Source: Chelydra serpentina (lineage: Eukaryota; Chordata; Testudines; Chelydridae). From it: 64,000 bases of DNA. The notes beneath the pieces were generated by a model. The model ran no database searches. It was not told where the DNA came from and was given only the letters and a program-made list of their open reading frames with translations. This document shows, in pieces, positions 35,596 to 46,224 of this stretch (positions are counted from its first letter, which is position 1; every line of letters begins with the position of its first letter). The position numbers and the translations under genes are program-made. Where the stretch lies: NCBI GenBank assembly GCA_037349315.1, contig JBAIAC010000006.1, forward strand, positions 55,362,501-55,426,500. Reading direction: 5' to 3'.

Positions 35596-36118
35596 ACAAT
35601 CATAGAATCATAGAATCTCGGGGTTGGAAGGGACCTCAGGAGGTCATCTAGTCCAACCCCCTGCTCAAAGCAGGACCAACCCCAACTAAATCATCCCAGC
35701 CAGGGCTCTGTCAAGCCTGACCTTAAAAACCTCTAAGGAAGGAGATTCCACCACCTCCCTAGGTAACCCATTCCAGTGCTTCACCACCCTACTAGTGAAA
35801 AAGTTTTTCCTAATATCCAACCTAAACCTCCCCCTCTGCAACTTGAGACCATTACTCCTTGTTCTGTCATCTTCTACCACTGAGAACAGTCTAGATCCAT
35901 CCTCTTTGGAACCCCCTTTCAGGTAGTTGAAAGCAGCTATCGAATCCCCCCTCATTCCTCTTTTCTGCAGGCTAAACAATCCCAGTTCCCTCAGCCTCTC
36001 GTCATAAGTCATGTGCTCCAGCCCCCTAATCATTTTTGTTGCCCTCCGCTGGACTCTTTCCAATTTATCCACATCCTTCTTGTAGTATGGGGCCCAAAAC
36101 TGGACACAGTACTCCAAA
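35596..36118 (-). mobile_element. CR1 LINE 3' fragment with open C-terminal frame
   Basis: The 3' end begins ATCATAGAATCATAGAATCT on the + strand. Reverse-strand translation from about 36120 down to 35686 is uninterrupted: [73 protein letters not shown]. This is the C-terminal domain of the CR1 ORF2 protein. The lack of stops and close match to the consensus make it the youngest-looking CR1 in the window. Confidence 0.95.
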
Positions 36119-36150
36119 TATCCCAGGGATCTGTGTGTTACAGGGAGACA
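36119..36150 (+). repeat. 32-base direct repeat, copy 1
   Basis: TATCCCAGGGATCTGTGTGT followed by TACAGGGAGACA matches 36881-36912 at 31 of 32 positions. It abuts the 5' end of the CR1 fragment. Confidence 0.9.
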
Positions 36151-37227
36151 ATGCCATCCATTTGTCTGTGCAGAGTGGGGCCACATCATTTACTGCACAA
36201 ATTCTTTGGCTCTGTTCCTGGTAGGCCAACTCTACTTCAAAGATCTGCCTCCTGGCCAAACAAATTCAAAGATAACTGACTTTTTGAAAAGTGTTTGGAG
36301 AGGTTGATGAAGTCACTGAGGGAGAAGCCTCTGTCAGGAATACTTAAGCGAAGCCTGAAAAAGAGAAATCTGTGTAAATCTTTCAGAGGAACCAATTCAA
36401 AGCTCATCTAAGATGAGATCATGTAAACCAATTTCTGGCTTCTCGGCATATAATTTACACTATTTTAGACCCACACCTACTTACCAATGTGTAATTTACA
36501 CGTCCCCATACAGTTCACCTCTACATTTGGCCTACTGAGTTTGAGAGAGTCCACATTTTCCCCCAGCTCACACTGAGGGTGCTAGAGAAAATGGCAAATT
36601 CGTGTAATTTCTCCTGTCTGTCTTCAAATCCAGGTAATCTCTCCTATTATCCTTCCTTACGAGGGGACTGGGACATATGTGGTCTATTATGTAGTCTCAT
36701 ACTATGTCTACACTTGCATGCTTACCCAAGTACTGAATCATTTAATGCTTCCATGTGTTCCCCATTCCCATGTCCACCTATGCTGTGCTAGACATGCGTA
36801 TATTGCGGTGTATATGTGTATACCTGTGTTCACACCACCACTGTAGATATATTACATTAGTGCTGCCATTTCAAAAGCATTATCCCAGGGATCTATGTGT
36901 TACAGGGAGACACTCTAGGAGCTGCTTTTCTGTGTGTTGTTGGTACCTGTCCTCTGCCTTCATGCATTTGCCAACCTCAGTTCCTGATCATGTCACCTCT
37001 TATTGTTATTCCCTGAGAAACTGTGTGGTAGACATACAACAATCGGATGATGATCTGGTTTTGTTCCTTCTCCTTATTGCAGGACAAATGATTATGCAGT
37101 GGAGTGGGCTCTTGGTGAGATGCTGGATGGAATTTGGGAAGCATTTGCTGACACATCAAAATAGTTGACCTTGAGGGTCAATGACAATTCATTCCGCTCA
37201 CATTGTACAAATATAGTGAATGCTGGT
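36151..37227. other. Possible left part of the Harbinger element
   Basis: No firm call. TATGTCTACACTTGC at 36702-36716 resembles the end of Harbinger-like MITEs in this window. An open frame reaching 37168 contains DDDLVLFLLLIAGQM, which might be the start of the transposase reading, but I cannot align it. Confidence 0.3.
36881..36912 (+). repeat. 32-base direct repeat, copy 2
   Basis: TATCCCAGGGATCTATGTGT followed by TACAGGGAGACA; the single difference from copy 1 is G/A at position 15. Confidence 0.9.
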
Positions 37228-38275
37228 TGTTACAGGATCCCCGGGCTACAACCTAGAATCATGGGACTGATGTGTCCTCTTAACTCTCCAGCCTGGACTG
37301 TCTCTCGTGATGCTTTGCTAGTGACAAGCAGCAAATCCCTCCAGGTGCTGTTATCACTCAGCCACCAGCATACAGAGACACACCCAGCTAAATTGCATGA
37401 ATGCTATCCAAGCCACTCATGAACTATACAAAGGAAGAAACCAGCAAATCCCCCCACCCCCAGCCTTGCATTCCAGAGATGTACCTTCTTACACTGCTCA
37501 AGACCTTCTCTTGAACAATGAAAGCTCATTAAATAGTTTACCACTTCATCAAAGGGCAGTGGGCATGCACCAGCCTTTGTAATCTGAGCAGATTCCCCAA
37601 GAACTTTCGACAAACTCACAGGTAAGGATAAAACATTAAAATAAGTTTATCAACTATAGAAAGATAGATTTTAAGTGATTATAAGTGGTAGGCATAAAGA
37701 TCAGAGATAGTTACCTAAGAAAATAAAAAATAAACATACATTCTAAATCCTAAACGTTCAAACTAAGACATATTTGAATCAAACAGTTTTTCTTACCCCA
37801 CTGGATGTTGCAGGTAGGTTACAGTTTGTAATACACATTTTTCCTTCTCAGCCTGGGACCAATCTCTGCAGTTCAATGTTTTTGTCTTCCCAGCATTCTT
37901 GTTACCTTCAGAGCAGTGTGGTACTTGCACAACCGCCTCTTACAGAATTGTAAATCTCTTATTTACAATTTCTCCATTGGTTAATGGCTTGTGATAGCCA
38001 TTGCATAACACCTGTTTGGGTGTGGGCCATCTCCTTTGTTGCCACGGGAGAGCTAGCTGTGAACATCTCCTGAATACACAACATATTTCAATAACCATAT
38101 AGCAGGATATCATAATTCCATATACAATGATGATACACATATTTTGACAGAATGAGTTTCACCAGATCACAATCTTTCATATGATATCTTACATGGCATC
38201 CTTTGTACAAAATATAATCACGTACAAATGAATATGGGGCATACAGGGTACTATTTTAAGCTACATTGCATCACA
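37228..38275. mobile_element. Solo LTR of about 1.05 kb
   Basis: It begins TGTTACAGGATCCC and ends TTGCATCACA, so TG...CA is preserved. It is flanked by CTGGT (37223-37227) and CTGAT (38276-38280), a 5-base duplication with one mismatch. Parts such as GAAAGATAGATTTTAAGTGA and the CA-end block resemble LTRs I recall from turtles. AATAAA words at 37728-37737 would suit the + orientation, but the strand is not settled. It lies between the possible Harbinger left end and the transposase remnant. Confidence 0.8.
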
Positions 38276-38340
38276 CTGATATTTCCATAGCATACCTTCG
38301 GGTGGACTGTCACTTCTAGTGCAGGAAAACTAGCACAGTG

Positions 38341-38729
38341 TGGTGGGATCACATTTTTCTGGAAACCTGGGATGACCAGCGGTGACTTCAGAACTTCTGG
38401 ATGAGGAAACATGGAGCTGTGTGGCAAGTTTCCGTGCTAGACCACTTGATTCAGGGAAATTATATGGGTTCAGAAGCACTTTGGGCTTGGAAAGTCCACT
38501 GTTGGGGTCATGCTTGTGCAGATTTGTGAGACAATTAACACTGTAATTTATTCATGGGTGTTTGCCATAAGAAAAGCTTCAGAAATAATAGTTTTATTTC
38601 AGAGAAGGGGGTTTCCAAAGCGTGCAGAGGCCACTGGTGGCACCCATATCCCAGTACTTTGCCTGCCACAGGGGGCAAGTGAGTATGGGAACCAAAAGGT
38701 TACTAGTCACTCTTTCTATGAGGCTTAAA
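38341..38729 (+). pseudogene. PIF/Harbinger transposase remnant
   Basis: Translation with small shifts gives WWDHIFLETWDDQR, a stop, LQNFWMRK (38341-38408), then at 38510-38728 LVQICETINTVIY, RRGFPKRAEATGGTHIPV and ASEYGNQKV. This matches the order of Harbinger transposases of vertebrates: the WDDxxWLxNFRMRK segment, the helix-turn-helix/linker, and the GFPxCxGAIDGTHIPI block that holds the first catalytic aspartate. Here that aspartate is glycine (ATGGTHIPV for AIDGTHIPI), and the rest of the DDE domain is absent. It is non-functional. A Myb/SANT-like gene, the usual partner of such transposases, lies convergently at 39709-42396. Confidence 0.8.
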
Positions 38730-38737
38730 CTGGGTCT

Positions 38738-38880
38738 ACACTTAAAACACTACAGTCACATAGTTGCAGCGCTGCAGCTGCACTGTGGTAGCGTTTCAGT
38801 GTAGACACTACACTGACAGGAGGGGCTCTCCCATTGCAGTGCTACATGAAATTAACAGTTGTTAGAGAGCATGAATCCCT
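38738..38880. mobile_element. Harbinger-like MITE fragment
   Basis: GGGTCTACACTTAAAACACT at the left and TTTCAGTGTAGACACTACAC internally match the GGTCTACACT-type MITEs. Only the left portion is recognisable, and it follows directly after the transposase remnant. Confidence 0.5.
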
Positions 38881-39708
38881 GGTTAAAACTGCTTAATGTT
38901 TTGGGCGGGGGTTAGGAGGGTACTGGCAGTCACTGTTCTTGCTGGTATGCTCCCTCCTCCTTTGTTGTTCTTTGGTTTTGACTTTCAATATGTGTAATAA
39001 CACCATTAAGATTTTGATTGACCCCTTTTGTGTGTTTTAGACATCTGCTACATAGAAAAATAGTATGTTTTTAAAGCACATAACACATTATGTACACTGC
39101 ATTTTCCCCATCCTTCCCATGTATCCATAAGACTCAAGATTTTTCTGAGTGTTAGGAGAAACTGAAAAATAATTGTGCCATGATGGGACTAGTTTTTTTA
39201 CTCACTATTCAATTGTACGAGATACGAAAATTGCAGCCCATTGAAGAACAAAAACGCTCCTTTTGTTCATCAATAGGAAGGAGGCCAACACACAGTTAAA
39301 CAAAGCATCCCATTTAATAAAAGTCTGAGGTAGAAAGTTTAATGGATTTTGAAATCATAAAAACAACACAATGTTACCGAAGTAACTGTTCACAACTGAG
39401 AACACTGCCAACATCCTAATGTCTTTGCAACTGCCTCCTTCCCCTCCTCATCAGAAAGGGTGAATGACAGGGGACAATGCCTCTTGGTGAGAATCAGGGA
39501 TACCTCCTGCATGAGGTTTCGGGGTGGGGGCAGTACTTGGTGGTGCTTCAGTACTCCTGCAGGCTCAGGGTTCTCCCACTAGTCGGTTGCTGGGGTAGAT
39601 GCATGTGTCACTATAGCAGGATCCTCCATCTCGGCAGCACCCTGGGTGGCAGCCGGAGAAGAAGTAGGAAGAGGCAGAAGCTCATGAGTCAGTTCTGGGA
39701 CCTCAGCA
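38881..39708. other. Unassigned sequence between convergent Harbinger genes
   Basis: No coding signal recognised on either strand. It would be the shared 3' region of the transposase and the Myb/SANT-like gene. Confidence 0.35.
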
Positions 39709-40052
39709 GCAGGTGAACAGTGCACTCTTTTGGCCATTGGTTCAGTTAGCCTCTCCATTAGGAGATGTTCTCATTCCCTGTAGCTTGTCTCCAGCTCCAT
39801 GAACTAATTCGTAAGTGTCTGTCTTCTCCTGAAGAGACTGCTTCTCCCATGCCCAAAGGAATTCAAACTGTTCCTGGTTTCTCTTGTCCATCCCTATGAG
39901 CAGCTCCTCCAGGGTCCGTCTCTGTCTACCTCTTCTGTCTCTGGGGTGCTACTTCTGCCCTGATGGTGGTATGGTTTTGCTCTCGGGAGCCATAGGTCCT
40001 GCTAATTCAAGGAGAAGAAGAGCATTCTATTTTTTGGCCCTTGGAGTTTGTG
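39709..40052 (-). pseudogene. Myb/SANT-like gene, exon 2 (coiled-coil region)
   Basis: On the reverse strand the sequence TTTCTGTTTCAG at 40053-40064 is a good splice acceptor, and the exon starts at 40052. The frame inherited from exon 1 then gives AQTPRAKK, a stop, and after another stop QRRTLEELLIGMDKRNQEQF and LWAWEKQSLQEKTDTYELV. This is the charged helical tail usual in Harbinger-associated Myb/SANT proteins. Two in-frame stops lie early in the exon and a third (TGA at 39742-39744) near the end. The splice phase agrees with exon 1, which supports a true ancestral two-exon gene. Confidence 0.6.
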
Positions 40053-41864
40053 CTGAAACAGAAATTTGCTGAAATATGGTTACATGATTGAGAGGCAATT
40101 TGATTGGAAATTGACTACATTCTGAGCTAGGATACAGGGATTTGATGCAAAGGGAGATCTGAACCATGAACCACCCCCACCAGCCCGGCTTTACCTGAAA
40201 AGCATGGCCCTGTGCCTGCCTAACAATGGTGAAATGGACAGGGAAAAAATGAGGCACACTGCAACTTCATTAGGTTTCCTGAAGATTCAACTCAGCACCA
40301 CAGCCCCTCACCTCAGACAACTGGAAAGGGACATTGCACTGTTTTTATCCAACATCCAGACCAAATCCTTCTCCCACCCCCAATCTTCCAGCTTGTGTAA
40401 CACGATTCTGCATGTTGAGAGTGCAGACACACGGGACAGAGGCTGAAAAGAAAGACTTGGTAATCTTCCTAGGGAAAAATGGCCTCTGTAGCTACTTTTC
40501 CTCAAACAATCACCTATATGTTTGTCATAACTATACAGCTAAGGGGTTGAGAGTCCTCCTTGCCTGTAAAGGGTTAAGAAGCTCAGGTAACCTAGCTGGC
40601 ACCTGACCAGAAGGACTGATAAGGGAACAAGATACTTTCAAATCTTGGGAGGTGGGAAGGATTTGTTTGTGCCCTTTGTTTTGCATCTGTGTTCTCTCTT
40701 GGGACTAAGAGAGGGACCAGGCAGAAAATCCATCTCCTCCAATCCATCCTCAACCAAATCTCCAATATTCCAACAAGTAAGGTAGACATTTCCATTAGGC
40801 TTTCTTTTGTTTTGCTTGTGAGTTTCTCTGTACAAAAAGGGAGGTTTATTCCTGTTTTCTATAGCTTGAATTTTCCCTGTGTTAGAGGGAGGTGTTATTC
40901 CTGTTTTTCTGTAATCTAAGGGTTTTGCCCGAAGAGGAGGACCCTCTGAGTGTTGAAATTGAGTACCCTGTAAAGTTATTTACCATCGTGATTTTACAGA
41001 GATGATTGTTACCTTTCTTTTTAAATAAAATCCTTCTTTTAAGAACCTGACTGATTTTTCCATTGTTCTAAGATCCAGGGGGTGAGTCTTTGATCACTTT
41101 GTAACCAGTTGGTTAGGAGATTATTCTCAAGCCTCCCCAGGGAAACGGGTGTAAGGGCTTGAGGGGATATTTTAGGGGGAAGGGGAACTCCAAGTGGTCC
41201 TTTTCCCTGGTTCTTGTTTAAATCACTTGGTGGTGGCAGTGGTTACCTTTTCTCAGGGTACAGGGGAGATTTTGTACTTTGGGGAGTTTTGAACCTAATC
41301 TGGTAGAAATAAGCTTAGGGGGGTCTTTCATGCGGGTCCCCACGACTGTATCCTAGAGTTCAGAGTAGGGAGGGAACCCTGACAATGTTTCTAAGACTGT
41401 GTTTTGTTCCCTTCTCCAACTGGGACCCACCCAACCCTCTGTGAAGCCCCAGGACCTGAATTTCTGACAGCTGGCTGAGAAATTGCACAGACACAAAGGC
41501 ACAGTGATATTTTTCTTTTGTAAATTGTTTGAAAAAATAGCTTTAGCCAAATGCATAAAATTGTGGTTCATCACAAATCAATAAAGTCATTTAGAACTCT
41601 GTTTCACTTGAGGACCATTTCAGGGCAGAGCAGGGGCTGGATGGAAGGGGGGAGGTTTGGAATTTACTAAGGGGATGAGGAGTGACAATGCCCTGGCTTC
41701 AGCTGAGTGGCTGCAGTTCAAACACACAGACATAACAGTGCATGGTACATGCTGTCCAAGGAGTGAAGTCAGTGCACAGTCCTTCAAATGCCCTTGGTCT
41801 TGGAATTTAGCACCAAAGCAAGAAGGGATTTTGGCAGGGAGAGTGGGGGACTATTGTATCTTAC
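40053..41864 (-). other. Intron of the Myb/SANT-like pseudogene
   Basis: It is bounded by GGTAAGATAC at the donor side (41864 downward) and TTTCTGTTTCAG at the acceptor side. It is 1.8 kb now and about 0.95 kb without the solo LTR inserted at 40523-41384. No other element was recognised in it. Confidence 0.55.
40523..41384 (+). mobile_element. Solo LTR with perfect 5-base duplication
   Basis: It starts TGTCATAACTATACAGC and ends GGGAACCCTGACA, 862 bases. It is flanked by ATGTT at 40518-40522 and 41385-41389, a perfect match. A polyadenylation signal AATAAA lies at 41024-41029, in a T-rich context, which sets the + orientation. No internal viral DNA remains. It sits within the intron of the Myb/SANT-like gene, opposite to it. 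Confidence 0.93.
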
Positions 41865-42396
41865 CAGTTTGGGATTCTGGATCCTGCCGTGTCTTGGGGC
41901 TTTCCTCAGGTTCATCATGGGGGGCTTCTTCAAGCTGCTCCTCCATGTAAAGGTGCAGAATCTTGTGCTCCTTATCCTCTGCGTCCTCTGGTGCATCCTC
42001 TATGGTCCCTGCTGTTTCCTTGCCCTGAACCTTATCAGTGTCCTCTCAGATAATGAGCCTGGTGGGATTGAGCAGGGGATCTTGAGCCACCTCAGGCTCC
42101 ATACTTGACAGCACCTGATCAGGCTCCTTGTAGAAGGGGCATGTATGACAAGCCCTCCCGGACAGACTGTTGGAGTCTTTGGCCTTCATGTACAGGAGCC
42201 TCAGGTGCTTCATGTGTTCCCCTGCACTGGGATGGCGTCTGCTGAATGAAATTTTCTTCAGCCTTCATGAAATTTCCCAGTTCCTGCTGCTCCAGCTGAA
42301 TTCATGGAGGATGGTGTACTCTTCCCACACACTGATCAGCCCTCGGATATTCTTGGTGGGTCAAGAAGCTTCTCTTGGAGCTAAATCCATTTCCAT
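41865..42396 (-). pseudogene. Myb/SANT-like gene, exon 1 (SANT domain)
   Basis: On the reverse strand a start ATG at 42396 (MEMDLAPREAS, then a stop) leads into a Myb/SANT-like domain: NIRGLISVWEEYTILHEF, WSSRNWEIS, stop, RLKKISF, HMKHLRLLYMK and KAKDSNSLSGRACHTCPFYK. These match the trihelix pattern W-x-E-x-x-x-L-I-x-x-W, the S-x-R-N helix and C-x-F-Y. An acidic linker follows (EDAPEDAEDKEH, EEAPHDEPEESPKTRQDP) and the exon ends at the donor CTG|GTAAGA (41865/41864). In vertebrates such proteins are encoded by Harbinger elements and bring the transposase to DNA. Three stops in frame show it is dead. Confidence 0.7.
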
Positions 42397-42730
42397 ATGT
42401 AAAGAGTGCAGTAGAAAGCTGTTCTGCTTTGGTCAGCCACTGCAGCATGTTACTCCCAGTGCACAGGGGGAGAGGGACCAAGATTGTGTAAGGGTCAGGA
42501 AGAAAAAGGTTCAGTGCACTGTGGGAATGGGGAAGGAGGACTAATAAAACTTGAGACCAGGTACACGCCCCTTGTCCATTTGTACTATAAACTGGCCCAG
42601 GTATGGAACTGTGCCACAGCCTAAGGTGTATTCTTACCCATACCCCTCAGGTGTACTAGCTTACCTGCCACGCTCTTCAGCTTTGAACATGTGTTTCTGG
42701 GGTTTAGGTTTTTACAATGGAGGGTGGGGG
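42397..42730. other. Upstream flank of the Myb/SANT-like gene
   Basis: No feature recognised apart from the gene's presumed 5' region; TTACCCATACCCCTC near 42635 is unremarkable. Confidence 0.35.
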
Positions 42731-42898
42731 CAGGGCCGGCTTTAAGCCGATTCCACCGATTCCCTGGAGGCCCCACTCTGGTGGGAGTTTTTTTTTTGTT
42801 ATTTGTTTTTTTTGGCTCAGCCGAATCAGCCGCGGGAGGGTGCAGGGCCCCGCCGTCATTCTTCGCATGAGGCCCCGCACCCGCTAAAGCCAGCCCTG
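42731..42898. mobile_element. Small hAT MITE
   Basis: Terminal inverted repeats CAGGGCCGGCTTTAA and TAAAGCCAGCCCTG bound 168 bases, flanked by GGTGGGGG (42723-42730) and GGTGTGGG (42899-42906), an 8-base duplication with one change. It contains a T-rich run and a GC-rich right half, and no coding sequence. Confidence 0.92.
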
Positions 42899-42939
42899 GG
42901 TGTGGGTAAGGGCATAAGCACATGCATGGACATATGTAC

Positions 42940-42967
42940 AGGGGCTAGTGTAGATGTATCCTTAAAG
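42940..42967. mobile_element. End of a Harbinger-like element
   Basis: GGGGCTAGTGTAGATGTATCCTTAA resembles the right end of the MITE at 56779-57078 (AAGTATAGATGTACCTTAA). It may be the right terminus of the larger Harbinger element that held the transposase and Myb/SANT genes. Confidence 0.45.
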
Positions 42968-44597
42968 GCTACAGAGGGCTTCTGCCTGGTATTGAAGTTG
43001 AAATGGGGAGTGGATTCTGAAATTTCCCTCCTTTCACATGGAACAATCAGATAGCTGCTGTATAGGCTCTGAACCAAGGGTGGTTTCTGGGCCCTTTGTG
43101 TTAGCCATGTTACTATCCTGCAATCCACATCTTCCCCTGGCTACAGGTGCTAGGAAAATAATTTCAGATCTTCTGGGTCTAACCATGCCTTGAATGTTTA
43201 GAAACATAATGGCTACAGCCCTTTTTCTAGGAGTGGATGTTTAACTTTGTTTGGGTGACTGGCTACACTGAGCCCCCTTAGATGAGGAAGTGAATAGCTA
43301 GAGTGAGGAGTTGCCTAGGGGTACAGAGTTGAGTGAGCAATTGCCAGAAATATTCTCTCTCTCTCTCAGGATATTCTCTACCTCAGGGCCTGATTTGACA
43401 TTTAGATGATCAAATCCTTTGTGTGAACTAACAAATATGAAAATTCAGGAGCAGAAATCTGCTTCGGTCAAGTGGAAGCATGACACTGCCTCCAGATCCT
43501 GGAGGACTTTGGCAGCTGGCCCAAATCTGATACAGTGGGCTGACCTGCAATTGTCCCATCCACCCTCCTCCATCTTGTTTCCCAAACAATTGCTGGTGCC
43601 CACCATTTTGGTATTGCTTTGTGAAACTGTCTTCATAAGAAATGAAGGCTGAGAGGTGATCGTGCAACCTATACAAGAGATTATTTCTCAATTTACTCCA
43701 CAATTTACTCCACCTTCCCACATGGTAATAGCAACAAACAAGTGTACACAGGTGAAGGGGTTACTTGGGAATTAGGGTCTTGAGGGCCATGTTGGGTTTT
43801 ATCTTCTTGAGAGGAACCTTTAACTCAACACTTTTATACAAAATTGTTTGTCTTAACTTTCTGTAATTACAGTAATTTCTATAGATTGTAAAGCAGAATA
43901 ACTGAAGAAACGTCTGGCAGAAGATTGTTATTCTTTTTGTCCTCTTGGCAAAGTTTTTTTGCATAATTGTTTCAGAAGTGGGCCAGGAGATTGAAGAAGA
44001 GAAGAGAAAAGGAGGAGAAATGATCAGTAAGCAATGCATGAAATTCTTTGCATCAACAGTTTCTATTACATCTAAAATCAGAAATAGTTTTAAAAAGTTG
44101 GATGTGGCACATACCGTAGGTATAGATTTCTACCGCACAATCCTACTATACTTCCTTTTGGATGGCGTTTTCTAAAATTGCATCCCAAAGATAATTTGGA
44201 TAACAACACGTAGTGTTTATCTAATGCTGTAGTCCTCATAGGAACAATATATTATAAGTAATTGTTTCTTCTTTGTACAATTCCTCTGTTTGTTTTTGAC
44301 ATTGTACATCTTGATTCATTTAATTTGCTGGAATCAAATTGTTTCATTCACATCATAAACCTGATTTGCCTTGGATATTAAATCTCTATGAAAGGTTGAT
44401 TGCCTAGGGATTCCTTGTTAACATATGTTTGCTCTCCCATCACCAATATTGTATTGTCAAACAGCTAAGCAGCTCAGCAAAAATAGTGAACGAATTTAAA
44501 ATCCTAAAGTCCCAATCCAAATAACTTTTCTAGCCAAAATATCCATCAAAATCAAGACAGGTGTTGCCTAGTGACCTTAACATGCAATAGGGGGCCA
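42968..44597. other. Unassigned sequence
   Basis: No gene recognised. A (CT)n run lies at 43354-43367. The several overlapping open frames at 43419-44175 match no family. Confidence 0.4.
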
Positions 44598-44770
44598 GGA
44601 TCTCCTAAATTCTAAATACGATTCCAGTACTGACTTCCTCTGAGGTTTTGGGCATGTCATTTAACCTACCTACCTCACGTTCCCTATGTGTTCTGACTAA
44701 TAAATAGTTAATGTTTGTAAAGCTCCTTGAAGATGGAATGCAGTCAATATATACAAGCTAAATTTTCTGA
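44598..44770 (+). mobile_element. MIR-like ancient SINE fragment
   Basis: GATTCCAGTACTGACTTCC, then GGGCATGTCATTTAACC, then CTACCTCACGTTCCC and TGTAAAGCTCCTTGAAGATG follow the order of MIR-type SINEs on the + strand. Strongly diverged. Confidence 0.6.
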
Positions 44771-45359
44771 GAAAGAAAGTGGGAGACTGGTAACCGAAAC
44801 ATAATCACAAGAAGATAAATATGTTAATAGCAATTAGAATTTGAAGACTAACCAAAGAATCTTATATTCTGGGGAGTCTTAATATGAATTTATATGCATG
44901 ATTATGTATTGTATCTAAGAGGTTCACTAATTATATGATGGACTTTGGAAGAGGCCATTGGACGAAATGGAGAAAAGGCTTCATACCTTGCATTTAGGCT
45001 AACGAATCTGTCCCATCCGAGACTGATATTGCTTCAGAGCAACACAAAATGCTTTCTTAGCTGCACTACACATTTTGTACAGAAAAGCTTTAAAGGGTAA
45101 AATGAAAGTAAATATCAATAATATTATTGCATAGAGTTAAACACACACAGTAGTTAAAATGATTAATTTATTTGTTATTGTCATGCAGAGCATTCACTTC
45201 CTGAGAGAATCAGAATCACATTCATTCTACCATGACTTTAAACCAGCAAGTCATTTAGCAAAGTCAGCAGTCAAGCTTTAGGCAGCTGCCAAATCATCTA
45301 TGACATGAATAAAAACAAATGGAGCCTAATTGTCACCTGTCCACAGTAGCAATTCTGAA
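44771..45359. other. Unassigned AT-rich sequence
   Basis: Nothing recognised. Confidence 0.35.
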
Positions 45360-45775
45360 AAATCAGAGGAAAAAAATAATGTTGGGTTGAACCAAAAGGT
45401 GATGTTTTTCAGCATTTTTGGTAAATCAAGAAGTAAGGGGAAATCAGTTGGGTGGGGATCTAACAAAGTTTTATTTGACCAATAACAAAAGGTTTCACTT
45501 CAATTTTGAGAATTTTTTAACATTCTCAATTTAAAAAAAAATAAAGTTAAAAGAAATGTCATAACTGAAAATTTGAATTGAAAAGCCAAAACTTCTTGTT
45601 TTGTAAATGTCTGACTGAAATGTGGTGGTATTGGTTATGTTTGTTTGAAAAAAGAATTTAAAAACAAACTATCCAAACAATTTGGTGAAATTGACAGAAA
45701 TTTGTGAAATGTTTTGGTGTTGCCAAATCTGTATTTTTTGCCAGGAAAAAAAATATTTGATCCAAGTGTTTCACC
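45360..45775. repeat. Decayed TTTCA/GAAAT-rich repeat
   Basis: Words such as TTGGTGAAATTGACAG, TGTGAAATGTTTTGG and AAAATTTGAATTGAAAAGCC recur in both orientations. I recall similar sauropsid repeats with this texture, but I see no defined ends. Confidence 0.4.
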
Positions 45776-46224
45776 TACAACTAATCCAGAGAGAGGTATT
45801 TGTTACAAGGTGTTTTTCCTCTTCAGTTCACATCATCTAATGCAAATTTCTTTCTATTAGGAAATACAGGTATATTTTATAGTACAGGGTATTTTATTAT
45901 TATAGTTCTTCACAGAGCTCATTATTGATTTGGATTTTAAAAACCCTTGATAATTAGAAAGTAAATGAACCCTCGTCAAAATAGCTATTGATTAAAAACA
46001 AAGTTAGAGAAGCTGAACATATAAAATTCAGCAAATTCAGATAACATGTTATCTAGGTCTTAAATGAAAATAGCTAATTATTTTCCTAACCATTGGGAAA
46101 AAAACTCAGCCATGAACAACTGGAGAGGTCCTGAAGCATTGGACAAGTAATCAATACTTATTGACAAAAATAAGAAGGAGCCAGGCAACCGCCATCCAGT
46201 ATATATCACTTCATATTAAAAACT
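45776..46224. other. Unassigned AT-rich sequence
   Basis: Nothing recognised. Confidence 0.35.

Noticed and set aside
36755..37168. A complete small protein gene
   Set aside because: No conserved family; part of it (DDDLVLFLLL) may be Harbinger coding, but the frame start is in unrelated low-complexity sequence and the end is at the LTR flank.
41788..42108. A + strand 106-residue hydrophobic frame
   Set aside because: It is antisense to the Myb/SANT exon 1, which carries the recognisable domain.
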